Source: Euryarchaeota archaeon UBA495 (GTDB taxonomy: Archaea > Thermoplasmatota > Poseidoniia > Poseidoniales > Poseidoniaceae). From it: 21,874 nt of DNA. Of this stretch, positions 6,512-15,092 are shown piece by piece; the stretch's first letter is position 1, and each line of letters begins with the position of its first letter. A model generated the notes under the pieces. The model was not told where the DNA came from. It saw only the letters and a program-made list of their open reading frames with translations, and searched no databases. A program made the position numbers and the translations under genes. The stretch covers positions 1-21,874 of the forward strand of contig DALQ01000105.1 in assembly GCA_002496845.1 (NCBI GenBank). The letters run 5' to 3'.

Positions 6512-8068
6512 TCAGCCTTCAAGCAATGCGCGACGCGCATCCTGCGCACCGCCGACCTCACGAAGCAACCGCTCCCGCAAGGCTTCGTGAAGCCACATGC
6601 CTTCCTTGAGGTCCAACAGAAGGCCGTGTTCGATGAGGTGTTGAGGCGGGCCGCCCTCCCAATCAACGGCTTCTGCGAGGCGGGCCCACGGCACAGGTGC
6701 TTCAGCCGACGCCAAGGTGGCCAACATGTCGCGTTCGCCTTCGGGCAGCGAAGCGAGGATTTCCTGGTCCAAAAAGCGCAACCAATCCCCGTGCACCACG
6801 TCGCCGTAGAGTTCCAGTAATTCCAGCGCGAGGGGGTGCCCTCCCGTTCGTTCCAACACGTCCTGTGGAGAGGCCACGTCCCCGGACAGGTCCTGCAGCC
6901 ACCCCTCGACCACATCCAAAGGCAATCCTTCGAGGGGGAGTTCTCGGATGAGGTCACGCGTATGGACGTCCCGCTGGTCGTAGAAGTCCATGGTACGTCG
7001 TGAGATGAAGAGCAAACGGACAGGCGTCTTTTCCGCCAACGAAAGCAAGGCTCCGTAGAAGGCGCCCCCTTGCTCCGTGAGGTGGTGGGCGTCGTCGATG
7101 ACCACCAACCAGTAGGGCGGCGGGCCCCTACGGCTCGGATCGAACCGGTCCCGAATGGTGCGGGCATCCGTCAGGTAGGCCAGCAACCTTCGTCGCCAGA
7201 GGTCGATGTTCAGTTGGGCTCCCGGTTGCAGCGGGAGGGTCGACATCAGGTCGTAGGGGTCGTGTTGGTCATCGATCCCGAAACGATGGAGCAGGCTGAC
7301 GGCCAAACCGGTGACCGTGTCCCACGGTTGGCAGGGGTACCAGCAGACCGAGAGGTGCTCGTCGTTGGATTGAATGGCCTCCAGCCAATTGGCCACCAAG
7401 GTGGATTTTCCGATGCCGGCGATGCCGTGAACAAGCATGGCCGGGCGGCGTTCTTCGAACCATTCGTTCAACTCCGAGCGTTCGGACTCCCGTCCTCGCA
7501 CCTTGCGGGTGGTGGGCGGTGAGGTGTGGTAGGTGGCGTGGGCGCCGGCCATCATTGTCAGGCGCCCAGGCGGAAGTGCATCGGACGCTGCGTTTCCCGT
7601 TCGTCGAATGAGTCCAAACCGGATGTCACCGTAGGTCAGCACACCTTCGTGCTGGGCATGCATCAAGATCCGAAGCAAGCCGATGTCGGCGTCAAGGCGT
7701 TCGCGTGCCTCATGTGCTGGGACCTCGAGCAGCTGCCCGTCCTCGCCTCGAAGGAGGACTTTGGTCGACCGCAATGTGTCAGCACGTTCCTCGGCGGCCC
7801 TCGTTCCTGTGTCGGTCAATTGCCATGTTTTGCGCCGGCGTTCCTCGCCGTCGACGCTTCGAAGATGCTCGCTGACCCGTGCATCACGGCTGAGCGTCCG
7901 CATGGCGCGGCTGACGTTGGGCGGATGCAGGGCGCATGCTTCGGCGATGCCGTCGCGTGTGACCGCATGAGGCACGACAAATCGGTCCGCATGTTCCCGG
8001 TGTTCAAGAAGATGGAGCAAAATGCGGTCTTTCACCGCCACGGACACCTTCGGCAGGTCGGTGGCCAC
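6512..8068 (-). CDS. Winged-helix / STAND-type AAA+ ATPase, probable regulator
   Basis: This 518-residue protein has three parts. An N-terminal winged helix (about 10-95) includes VTRDGIAEACALHPPNVSRAMRTL as the helix-turn-helix. A P-loop NTPase (about 190-420) has Walker A HGIAGIGKST (214-223), Walker B WLVVIDDAHH (320-329), a sensor-like LLFISRR (352-358) and GGHPLALELL (409-418), the GxP motif of STAND ATPases. A small C-terminal winged-helix-like domain (about 440-510) follows. STAND ATPases act as nucleotide switches in regulation and defence. This one lacks the usual C-terminal repeat sensor, so how it senses a signal is unclear. DNA binding by the N-terminus is inferred. It diverges from the large surface-protein gene across 126 bp. 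CCTTGAA ends 22 nt before its ATG. Confidence 0.82.
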   Translation of the reverse strand: MATDLPKVSVAVKDRILLHLLEHREHADRFVVPHAVTRDGIAEACALHPPNVSRAMRTLSRDARVSEHLRSVDGEERRRKTWQLTDTGTRAAEERADTLRSTKVLLRGEDGQLLEVPAHEARERLDADIGLLRILMHAQHEGVLTYGDIRFGLIRRTGNAASDALPPGRLTMMAGAHATYHTSPPTTRKVRGRESERSELNEWFEERRPAMLVHGIAGIGKSTLVANWLEAIQSNDEHLSVCWYPCQPWDTVTGLAVSLLHRFGIDDQHDPYDLMSTLPLQPGAQLNIDLWRRRLLAYLTDARTIRDRFDPSRRGPPPYWLVVIDDAHHLTEQGGAFYGALLSLAEKTPVRLLFISRRTMDFYDQRDVHTRDLIRELPLEGLPLDVVEGWLQDLSGDVASPQDVLERTGGHPLALELLELYGDVVHGDWLRFLDQEILASLPEGERDMLATLASAEAPVPWARLAEAVDWEGGPPQHLIEHGLLLDLKEGMWLHEALRERLLREVGGAQDARRALLEG

Positions 8069-8090
8069 GCGTTGTGCTCACGCACATTCG

Positions 8091-8097
8091 TTCAAGG
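8091..8097 (-). promoter_or_regulatory. Putative TATA-like box of the STAND-ATPase gene
   Basis: The minus strand reads CCTTGAA, ending 22 nt before the ATG at 8068. It shares the core TTGAA with boxes before the aminotransferase, bolA and hydrolase genes. Confidence 0.4.
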
Positions 8098-8166
8098 CTT
8101 TGCCTGCCTGCTGCGCTTCAGAAACAACGTTGTCCTCCTCAATTCTTGCACAAGTACACCACAACC

Positions 8167-8175
8167 CCTTTTTAT
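8167..8175 (+). promoter_or_regulatory. Putative TATA box of the large surface-protein gene
   Basis: CCTTTTTAT lies 19-27 nt before the ATG at 8195 and is the most A/T-rich stretch of the 126-bp divergent gap (8069-8194). It would place the transcription start at or very close to the ATG. The rest of the gap shows nothing else recognisable. Confidence 0.45.
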
Positions 8176-8194
8176 CCGTCGATGTCCAAGGACC

Positions 8195-11100
8195 ATGACC
8201 TCTCTCTCGACCCCACGCGGACGCGCTGTCCTCCTTGCGGCCTTGATGGTCCTCGCCCTCCTCCCAATGACTCTCCTCGCTGCCGCTGGAGACTTGGACG
8301 GCGACGGAGTTGAGGATTCATTGGACGCCTGCCCGTACGCCCCCGGGACATCGACGGTGGACCGTGACGGTTGTCCAGACAAGGACGGCGACGGCACCTC
8401 GGACATCAACGACGGGTGGACCATCAACAACCCCAATTTCACCAACGAGCAAACCATCACGTCGAGCAACGATTACTACGACGTCGATTTCTCCCCCGAC
8501 GGGACCCACGTCGTGACCGCGTCAGAGGACGGGTATGTTCGTGTGTGGAACGCAAGCACCTTCACCAACGTCCGCTCTGCGAATGCGATTTCTGGCGGAG
8601 ACGTCACCAGCGTTGACTGGTCCCCGGACGGCCAGTACATCGCAGCAGGCTTGGGTGATGACACCATGCAAATCTACTACGCATCCAATCTGACCTCCGT
8701 TCATGGTTCGATCAGCGTTGACGTCGGAAGTGGAGATTACGTCAATGACGTTCGCTTCAACCCCGCCAGCGACCTTGTGGCCGTGTCCATTGGACGATCG
8801 GGGAACAGCGGGACCAACGGCCAAGTCTTCCTCATTCAATTGGCGGACGGTTCCAACCTTCACAGCCTCAATCCAAACGGCGAAGACCGCTTCTACGCCG
8901 CATCGTTCTCTCCGAACGGCGAATTCATCGCTTTGGCTGGCAACGGTGATTTCTACATCTCCAACGTGACCTCTCAGCAGACCGTGAGCAGCATTTCGAG
9001 CCCCCCTTCCTCGGTGAACGACATCGCATGGTCTCCAGATGGAAACTACATCGCCATGTGCGGTGGATGGGAAGGAAGTTCTGCCAGCATGGACATGTAC
9101 CAATACACCGGATCCTCATGGACTGTGGCTTGGGGCGCACAGACGACCACGTCATGCGCCTCCATTGAATTCAGTCCAGATGGGGCCCAGGTCGCGGGAG
9201 GCTTGTACTGGTATGGCGCGGACGGCAACACGATCTACATCGGAGATACCGCCACGGGCACCATCCTCGACTCATTTACCGGGCCTCGGCCGGGAAGTTG
9301 CAGCTCTGGAAACAACAACAACTGCGGCGTTGTCTATGGCCTCTCTTGGAGTCCAGACAGCACTCACTTCGTGACCGCTCATGGTCGGGGCGACGAGGGC
9401 GTCTACTTCTGGTATGCCGACATCGATGAGGACAACGACGGGTACAACTCCACTGACCAAGGGGACGGCATCGTTGACGCCTTCCCGTCCGATGGGAGTC
9501 AATGGAACGACACCGACAGCGACGGCTACGGCGACAATCCGGCACCTGCCACTGACCCGGACGCTTGCCCCAATACGATTGGGGCTTCGACCATGGACCG
9601 GTACGGCTGTCCAGACACCGACGGTGACGGTTATTCTGACCCAGACGCCGTATGGAGCATTCTGGACGGTGCTGACGTGTGGCCCGGCGATCCTGAACAA
9701 TGGGCGGACGCCGACCAAGACGGCTACGGCGACAACTACCTCTACGACGTCAACCAAAGCAGCCAACTCCACATCAACCAACGTGGCGATGCCTTCCCGA
9801 TGGATCCCTTGCAGTGGAACGACACGGACGGTGACGGATGGGGCGATAACTACGACGATCCCGCTTGGACCGCGAACCGCGCCCCACATTGGCCTGGTGA
9901 GCGCTTCGAAGGCGCCACCATGCCCGATGCGTTCCCCCTTGACCGAACACAATGGCTTGACACCGACGGTGACGGCATCGGCGACAACTCGAACTCTGGT
10001 GCAGCCGACGGCTGCCCCGACGTACCCGGCGACTCGTTTTGGGATCGCTTGGGTTGCCCAGACAGCGACGGAGACGGTTGGTCGGACCCGACCGACGATT
10101 GGGGCCCGAACGGGCAATGCGACGGAGCTGACGCGTTCAAGGACGACCCAACGCAATGGTGCGACAGCGACGGCGATGGATACGGCGACAACGTATCCGG
10201 CAACGAGCCTGATGCCTGCCCCAACCAACCAGGCACGTCGACCGGCGACGTCTTCGGATGCGCGGACCGAGACGGCGACGGTTGGTCCAACACGGGCGAG
10301 CCGTTCCCTGACGACAGCACCCAATGGGAGGACCGCGACGGGGACAACCGCGGCGACAACCCAGACGGAAACAACGCCGACCTCTACCCCGACGACTCTT
10401 CTCAGTGGGCGGATTCCGACGGTGACGGGTACGGAGACAACCCAAGCGGCACCAACGGCGACCGCTTCCCCAGCGATCCACTCCAGTGGGAGGACACCGA
10501 CAGCGACGGCTTTGGTGACAATTTCATCGACGAAGACGGCGATGGCGTTTCAGAAGGTGGCGACGTTTGCCCCCTGGACGCCGGCAGTTCCCGATCCCCG
10601 CTCAGCCGTGGCTGCCCCGACAGCGACGCTGACGGCTACACCGACAACGAGGACGCCTTCCCCAACAACCCCTTCCAATGGAACGACACCGACAACGACG
10701 GCTTTGGTGACAACACCGCGGTGACCGGCGGCGACTCCTGCGTGGACGTCTACGGTCGATCGAACCAATCCGGGCGCTACGGGTGCCCGGATGCTGACTT
10801 GGACGGCTGGGCCGACGTGGACGACACCTTCCCAGACGACAACCTCCAGTGGGTGGACAGCGACGAGGACGGCTACGGTGACAATTACGTGTTCGAGATG
10901 GTCTCCGTGGAAGACGAGGCCAGTCCGGGCACGTACATGATGCTCCGAGACGAACAAGGCGACGCTTTCCCGAGCGATCGGACCCAATGGTCCGACCGCG
11001 ACGGGGACGGCCGCGGCGACAATCCGTCAGGCAGCCTCCCCGATGCCTTCCCGCTTCGGTTCAGTCAACAACTCGACTTTGACGGCGACGGCTACGGCGA

Positions 11101-11674
11101 CAACATCACCCTCGGCGCCTACGAGCCCGACGGCTGCAGGAAGATCTTCGGGACCTCGATCGACGACACCTTCGGCTGTCCAGACGCGGACGAAGACGGC
11201 ACTTCCGACGACGCCGATCCATGCCCTTACGACCCTACCATTGAGGTGGGCATTCGTGGACAAGTGACCTGTACGATCACGGCTCCACAAGACGGCAACA
11301 ACAACGACGCTTCCCTTGGTGGCGGCAATCTCGGCGCTCAAGTGGACACGCTCACGCTGGTGCTGGTCGGTGTGGTTGGGCTCATGCTCGCTGCCGTGGC
11401 CCTCGCCATGATTGCGCGCAACGCCGGCCGCAAGGCGGCTCTCAACGCGCGGAAGAACGAGAAGATGTACAACGCGGCCTTCGATGAAGAAGAGGACCGC
11501 CGCCAAGAGTGGATCAATTACTACGTGGCGCAAGGTCAACTCGACGAAGCCAGAGCCCTCGGTTGGACCGGTCAAGCGGCCGCCACGGTGCCTCAATGGA
11601 AGCAGTACGAACAAGACCAGGCTGCATCCCAACAATCGTCCATGCCCAGCATGCCCGATTTGGATCAGCTCTGA
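8195..11674 (+). CDS. Large surface protein: WD40-like seven-blade propeller, TSP3-like repeats, C-terminal membrane anchor
   Basis: This 1159-residue protein has a signal peptide (about 1-32), then one Asp/Cys repeat (33-70). Next is a beta-propeller (about 85-408) with seven WD40-type strands: DVDFSPDG (96), SVDWSPDG (139), DVRFNPAS (185), AASFSPNG (235), DIAWSPDG (276), SIEFSPDG (323) and GLSWSPDS (382). Residues 409-1015 hold twelve repeats of the form DAFPxDxxQWxDxDxDGxGDN with Cys-pair repeats between them, presumably binding calcium as a rigid stalk. A membrane helix (about 1052-1076) is followed by an 83-residue charged tail containing EEEDRRQEWINYY. Most of it is outside the cell. 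Start ATG 8195 gives the signal peptide and sits behind a TATA-like box. The frame is open further upstream but only antisense to the ATPase gene. Ligand unknown. Confidence 0.88.
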   Translation: MTSLSTPRGRAVLLAALMVLALLPMTLLAAAGDLDGDGVEDSLDACPYAPGTSTVDRDGCPDKDGDGTSDINDGWTINNPNFTNEQTITSSNDYYDVDFSPDGTHVVTASEDGYVRVWNASTFTNVRSANAISGGDVTSVDWSPDGQYIAAGLGDDTMQIYYASNLTSVHGSISVDVGSGDYVNDVRFNPASDLVAVSIGRSGNSGTNGQVFLIQLADGSNLHSLNPNGEDRFYAASFSPNGEFIALAGNGDFYISNVTSQQTVSSISSPPSSVNDIAWSPDGNYIAMCGGWEGSSASMDMYQYTGSSWTVAWGAQTTTSCASIEFSPDGAQVAGGLYWYGADGNTIYIGDTATGTILDSFTGPRPGSCSSGNNNNCGVVYGLSWSPDSTHFVTAHGRGDEGVYFWYADIDEDNDGYNSTDQGDGIVDAFPSDGSQWNDTDSDGYGDNPAPATDPDACPNTIGASTMDRYGCPDTDGDGYSDPDAVWSILDGADVWPGDPEQWADADQDGYGDNYLYDVNQSSQLHINQRGDAFPMDPLQWNDTDGDGWGDNYDDPAWTANRAPHWPGERFEGATMPDAFPLDRTQWLDTDGDGIGDNSNSGAADGCPDVPGDSFWDRLGCPDSDGDGWSDPTDDWGPNGQCDGADAFKDDPTQWCDSDGDGYGDNVSGNEPDACPNQPGTSTGDVFGCADRDGDGWSNTGEPFPDDSTQWEDRDGDNRGDNPDGNNADLYPDDSSQWADSDGDGYGDNPSGTNGDRFPSDPLQWEDTDSDGFGDNFIDEDGDGVSEGGDVCPLDAGSSRSPLSRGCPDSDADGYTDNEDAFPNNPFQWNDTDNDGFGDNTAVTGGDSCVDVYGRSNQSGRYGCPDADLDGWADVDDTFPDDNLQWVDSDEDGYGDNYVFEMVSVEDEASPGTYMMLRDEQGDAFPSDRTQWSDRDGDGRGDNPSGSLPDAFPLRFSQQLDFDGDGYGDNITLGAYEPDGCRKIFGTSIDDTFGCPDADEDGTSDDADPCPYDPTIEVGIRGQVTCTITAPQDGNNNDASLGGGNLGAQVDTLTLVLVGVVGLMLAAVALAMIARNAGRKAALNARKNEKMYNAAFDEEEDRRQEWINYYVAQGQLDEARALGWTGQAAATVPQWKQYEQDQAASQQSSMPSMPDLDQL
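9419..11235 (+). repeat. Protein-coding tandem repeat array (aspartate-rich TSP3-like)
   Basis: Twelve units built on QWxDxDxDGxGDN are joined by segments of the form D-x-CP...GCPDxDxDG. The DNA is repetitive, rich in GAC and GGC codons. Units differ in linker length (for example at 9661-9790 and 10860-10985), so this is an old, diverged array and not a recent exact duplication. Spacing of Asp every second residue fits calcium coordination. Confidence 0.8.
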
Positions 11675-12417
11675 GTCCGGGCTCGACGCGCCAATGCGTC
11701 GTCAAAGGAAAGGAAGGGCAACGCGGCCCATGCCTCATCGGAATCCAGCGCGGCCATGGCCTCGTTGTTTCGAAGCACGTCGCCCAGGCTCAAATGGTGA
11801 GGCGTGCTCCCGTCGGCCAAAACATAGGCGTGCCCAGGCAGCACCGTCCAGTCCGAGGGAAGCGCCTGCATCCTTTCGCGAAGATGCATCAGCGAAGAAC
11901 GCAGGGCCTCAGGGTCGCCGCCATGCAGGTCTGCTCGACCGCATCGGCCCAGAAACAGGCAATCACCCGATACGACGATGCCGTGCCCAAGAAAGGTCAG
12001 ATGGCCGGGCGTATGGCCGGGCGTGCACACAGCTTCGAAGGACAATTCACCGACGTGCAAAGCGGTGGCCACGTTTGGAGGAGCGTCAATGGTGCGTGTG
12101 TGAGGGCCGTTCCATCCACGTTCCTTTTCCGCCTCGTGGACGACGACTTCGAATCCTTCTCCACCGTGTTCCAAGGCCTTCTCAACGCCTTTGGTGTGGT
12201 CCCAATGGCTGTGGGTCAACCACGCTCCGACAAGGCGCACCCCTCGTGATTCCGCCACCTCAAACCAGTAGTCCGCGTCAAACGGGTCAATCACCACCGC
12301 CTGCTTGGTGGCCGTACACACGATCAGGTGGTTGAGGTTGTCCCATTCGCCCAACTGCGCCTGCAACACTTCGCAGACGGGGGTTGAATGCACCACCGTT
12401 GCTGTCGGTCCCGCCAT
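11665..12417 (-). CDS. Metallo-beta-lactamase-fold hydrolase (glyoxalase II / persulfide dioxygenase-like)
   Basis: This 250-residue protein has the complete MBL metal-binding set: H69-S-H71-W-D73-H74, H135 in CTPGHTPGH (131-139), D152 in SGDCLF (150-155) and H196 in LPGH (193-196). The segment GDCLFLGRCGRADL (151-164) resembles the ETHE1/glyoxalase-II branch, whose members hydrolyse S-lactoylglutathione-type thioesters or oxidise persulfides. Which of these applies cannot be decided from sequence. ATG 12417 has CCTTGAA 24 nt upstream. A GTG at 12426 would add three residues. The last 10 bp overlap the end of the surface-protein gene. It diverges from the membrane winged-helix gene. Cytoplasmic: no signal peptide. 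Confidence 0.88.
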   Translation of the reverse strand: MAGPTATVVHSTPVCEVLQAQLGEWDNLNHLIVCTATKQAVVIDPFDADYWFEVAESRGVRLVGAWLTHSHWDHTKGVEKALEHGGEGFEVVVHEAEKERGWNGPHTRTIDAPPNVATALHVGELSFEAVCTPGHTPGHLTFLGHGIVVSGDCLFLGRCGRADLHGGDPEALRSSLMHLRERMQALPSDWTVLPGHAYVLADGSTPHHLSLGDVLRNNEAMAALDSDEAWAALPFLSFDDALARRARTQS

Positions 12418-12440
12418 GATGGTCACATGGACCGCTGCCC

Positions 12441-12448
12441 TTTCAAGG
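12441..12448. promoter_or_regulatory. Shared A/T island between two divergent genes, possible bidirectional promoter
   Basis: TTTCAAGG (plus) reads CCTTGAAA on the minus strand. Its centre is about 26 nt from both the hydrolase ATG (12417) and the ATG of the membrane winged-helix gene (12469). It is the only A/T-rich stretch in the 51-bp gap. On the minus strand it matches the window's TTGAA box with the usual 24-nt spacing. Confidence 0.4.
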
Positions 12449-12468
12449 GGGAGCAGTGTTCACCGTAC

Positions 12469-15042
12469 ATGGACCAGCGCGAGCGAGGGGTGCTTGCCCT
12501 TGTCCTCCTTGCGATGTTGTTGGCCATGCCCTTTGGGGCGATGGCTTCCGCAGAGGGCACGGAAGGCCTTCAGGTGGACGTGGATGCATCTCCCTTGGAC
12601 CGTCCATGGTTGACCGATGGACAGGTGCTCACCTTGTCCGCGGCGCTCGTCAACCCAACGGCTGAAACCGTGGAGACCCAAACAGATCCTTCCTGCGGCT
12701 TGGTGCTCTCCGTTGTTGACGCATCAGGTGCGATCATCGTGGATGGAAACGACGCTTGCCGAGGGCAGGAACGTGGCCTCAGCCTTGCGCCTGGCGACGA
12801 AGATTTGCGGACGACCTTCACCTTCAACGCGTCTGAGATGGGCCTTGATTCTGGCACCTACGACGTGCGCATCGCTCATCCAGCGACCGGAACCGTGTCG
12901 TCCACCACCGTCGAGGTGCAGCGTTCTGCGGCGTGGCCAGAGGACCTCCTGCTTGAGGGCCTGAGCGTCATGCGCTCCGACGTGGCCGAAGAGGGCGAAG
13001 TCCTCCTCCTTCGTTGGCGAAACGCCGGACCAACCACCCTTGCGTGGCCGAGCGAAGGATGCAGTTTGCACCTCGTGAACGAGGGCTGGTCCACGTTGGC
13101 TTCGTGCCAAGACGAGGCTGAACCGCTCGCACCGTGGGAAGTCCGCATGGTGGCCGCGATGACGCTCAGTTCGGCGGACGTCGATGAGAACGGCCGCTTC
13201 ACCCTCTCCACTCCGTCGGGAGAGCGAACGGTGGACCACGTGCCCGTTGGCTTCGAGAACGAAGCGGACGCCCTCAGCCTCTCGCTTCTCCTTGAGCAAG
13301 AGGACGCCGTGTACCGCAACGGGCAGATCCTGCAACCCACGGTCCGCATCAACAACCTCGGCACGGACGACCTCATCATCGACACGACCACCTCCTGCCG
13401 GGCAGATTGGTGGGCCACGGACGCCACAGGGCACATCGTCTACGACAGCCGATGGGACGCACCCTGCATCGAACTTGACGATCAGCGGTCCATCGATGCT
13501 GAGGAGCACATCGATCACCAAGGCCTCGGCTGGGGCCTGATCGACCGCCAAGGGTGCACGGTTCCAAGCGGCACCTACGCAATCGTCGCCCGCTCGGACG
13601 ATTTGGCGCTCAGTGACACCACGACGGTGGTCGTTGAGCACGACGTACCGGAAGGATGCGCGGTCGACGATGGCCTTGACCTTCAAGCATGGCTGGACGT
13701 CGACGAAGACGACCGTCCTTCGCTGCACATCGAAGTCAGCCCCAACGCAGGATCCAGCGACCTTGTGCTGCAGGGCGTCTGTTCCGGTCGAATGATCCTC
13801 TACGACAACGAAGGGTCGGTTTTGCTTGACCAAATGGTCGGTTGCGAAGGTCGACATGGCCGCCAATACCACCTTCCTTCTCCTGAGGCCGTTTTGCGCC
13901 TGGACATGGGTGGCGTGGCACTGACCACGTCAGAGGGCGCGGTCTTGACCGCAGGGACCTACGCGATGGAATTCCAACTCCAAGCCGCACGTCCGATGTC
14001 GCACGCTGCAGACCTTGCCATCGGTTCCGACACGCCTGAGTCCGTTGAAGCGGACGAGACCTTCGTCCCCGCCAGTCCTCCTCGCAGCGAGGAAGGTGCT
14101 TGGATCGGGCTTCAGGCCACAGGCGAAGCCTGCTGGGTCCTCCAGACCGGACCATCTTCCTACCTCGCGTTGGCGAACGCAGGGCCCGAAGGCTGGTCTC
14201 CACGGTCCGGATTGCGCGGCATCTACACGGTGCAAGAGGCGGAAGCAGCCACCTCATGCATGGGCGTTGACGCTGCTCCGGTCGCGGTGCTCGAGGTGCA
14301 AGAGGAGCGAATGGCCCCCGTGGTCGTCGAAGACGAGGTCCAGTCCGAAACCGCGCAGCCCAAGGTCGTCGAAGAGGATGTTCCACTGCTTGCCATCACG
14401 CCGACCGCGGTGGTCGCCACCGTGGTGTCCACGTCCATTCTTGGGTTGCTTGCAACCGCATTCCTGACCAACGAAGCATGGCGCCTCCCCGCCTCGTCTG
14501 CTGGCTTGTGGCTCATCGGATTCCTCGGGCGGACCAAGGAAACCAGCGACGGGCGATTCCAGCGCGGTCGCATCATGGGGTACCTGCAAGCCAACCCAGG
14601 CTGCCACTTCCGTGCCTTGATGGGCGCGCTGGAGTTGTCCAACGGACAAACCACCCACCACCTCCGTGTGCTTGAGCGCGAGGAGCAAATTTGGCGCCGG
14701 AAAGACGGTCGGCTCATCCGCTTCTACCCAATGACGCGGGACTTGCACCCAGGCATCGCCGAAGACCAGCTCCCCGTTCCACCGCTCTCGATGGACCCGA
14801 ACTCGCTTCAGGGTCGCATCCTCACCATGTTGGACGACGACGGCCTGATGGGCGATTTCCCGACCCAGGCCGAACTGGCTCGGCGTTTGGAACGCAGCCA
14901 GCAGTTGGTGTCCCACCATTTGCGCACCTTGGAACGCTACGGCTTGGTTGAGAAGCAGAAGATGGGCGTTCGATCTCGGTACGTCCTCACACGTGAGGCG
15001 ATCTACTTGCTTGAGCGGACCGACACAGAACGCCGTGCTTAG
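12469..15042 (+). CDS. Membrane receptor-like protein: beta-sandwich ectodomains, one membrane helix, tandem cytoplasmic winged helices
   Basis: This 857-residue protein begins with a signal peptide (about 8-28). Four extracellular beta-sandwich-like units follow (about 30-625), each with a Cys pair and a GTY-type closing strand (for example LDSGTYDVRI, VPSGTYAIVA, LTAGTYAMEF). They resemble BsuPI/CARDB-type domains; this is a fold guess. A membrane helix (about 644-668) is followed by two winged helices: about 699-755 (HFRALMGALELSNGQTTHHL) and 779-842 (TQAELARRLERSQQLVSHHL). The layout suggests a one-component transmembrane regulator that senses outside and binds DNA inside. Start ATG 12469 gives a clean signal peptide and correct promoter spacing. 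An in-frame ATG at 12427 would prepend a Cys-rich, non-signal stretch. leuS follows after 50 nt. Confidence 0.82.
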   Translation: MDQRERGVLALVLLAMLLAMPFGAMASAEGTEGLQVDVDASPLDRPWLTDGQVLTLSAALVNPTAETVETQTDPSCGLVLSVVDASGAIIVDGNDACRGQERGLSLAPGDEDLRTTFTFNASEMGLDSGTYDVRIAHPATGTVSSTTVEVQRSAAWPEDLLLEGLSVMRSDVAEEGEVLLLRWRNAGPTTLAWPSEGCSLHLVNEGWSTLASCQDEAEPLAPWEVRMVAAMTLSSADVDENGRFTLSTPSGERTVDHVPVGFENEADALSLSLLLEQEDAVYRNGQILQPTVRINNLGTDDLIIDTTTSCRADWWATDATGHIVYDSRWDAPCIELDDQRSIDAEEHIDHQGLGWGLIDRQGCTVPSGTYAIVARSDDLALSDTTTVVVEHDVPEGCAVDDGLDLQAWLDVDEDDRPSLHIEVSPNAGSSDLVLQGVCSGRMILYDNEGSVLLDQMVGCEGRHGRQYHLPSPEAVLRLDMGGVALTTSEGAVLTAGTYAMEFQLQAARPMSHAADLAIGSDTPESVEADETFVPASPPRSEEGAWIGLQATGEACWVLQTGPSSYLALANAGPEGWSPRSGLRGIYTVQEAEAATSCMGVDAAPVAVLEVQEERMAPVVVEDEVQSETAQPKVVEEDVPLLAITPTAVVATVVSTSILGLLATAFLTNEAWRLPASSAGLWLIGFLGRTKETSDGRFQRGRIMGYLQANPGCHFRALMGALELSNGQTTHHLRVLEREEQIWRRKDGRLIRFYPMTRDLHPGIAEDQLPVPPLSMDPNSLQGRILTMLDDDGLMGDFPTQAELARRLERSQQLVSHHLRTLERYGLVEKQKMGVRSRYVLTREAIYLLERTDTERRA

Positions 15043-15063
15043 GCGGTTGGATTCAAGTCAGGG

Positions 15064-15078
15064 GCGCCGCTCGGGCGC
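15064..15078 (+). other. Small GC hairpin in the leader of leuS
   Basis: GCGCC (15064-15068) and GGCGC (15074-15078) can pair over a 5-nt loop, 3 nt before the leuS Shine-Dalgarno. It has no U-tract, so it is a poor terminator. It might affect translation, or be chance in GC-rich DNA. Confidence 0.25.
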
Positions 15079-15081
15079 GTT

Positions 15082-15086
15082 GAGGA
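15082..15086 (+). promoter_or_regulatory. Shine-Dalgarno site of leuS
   Basis: GAGGA lies 6 nt before the ATG at 15093 and supports that start. No TTGAA-type box sits at the usual distance, so leuS is probably transcribed together with the upstream membrane winged-helix gene. Confidence 0.6.
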
Positions 15087-15092
15087 CCGCCC

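Noticed and set aside
7526..8194. 223-codon upstream extension of the large surface protein
   Set aside because: It is antisense to the STAND-ATPase gene and has no signal peptide. The clean signal peptide and promoter box point to ATG 8195.
9381..10724. 447-codon frame inside the surface-protein gene (frame-shifted)
   Set aside because: It consists of Thr/Ala/Arg-rich shadow translation of the Asp/Gly repeats.
15064..15078. Terminator between the membrane receptor gene and leuS
   Set aside because: The hairpin has no U-tract and lies directly before a Shine-Dalgarno. Short GC stems arise easily by chance here.
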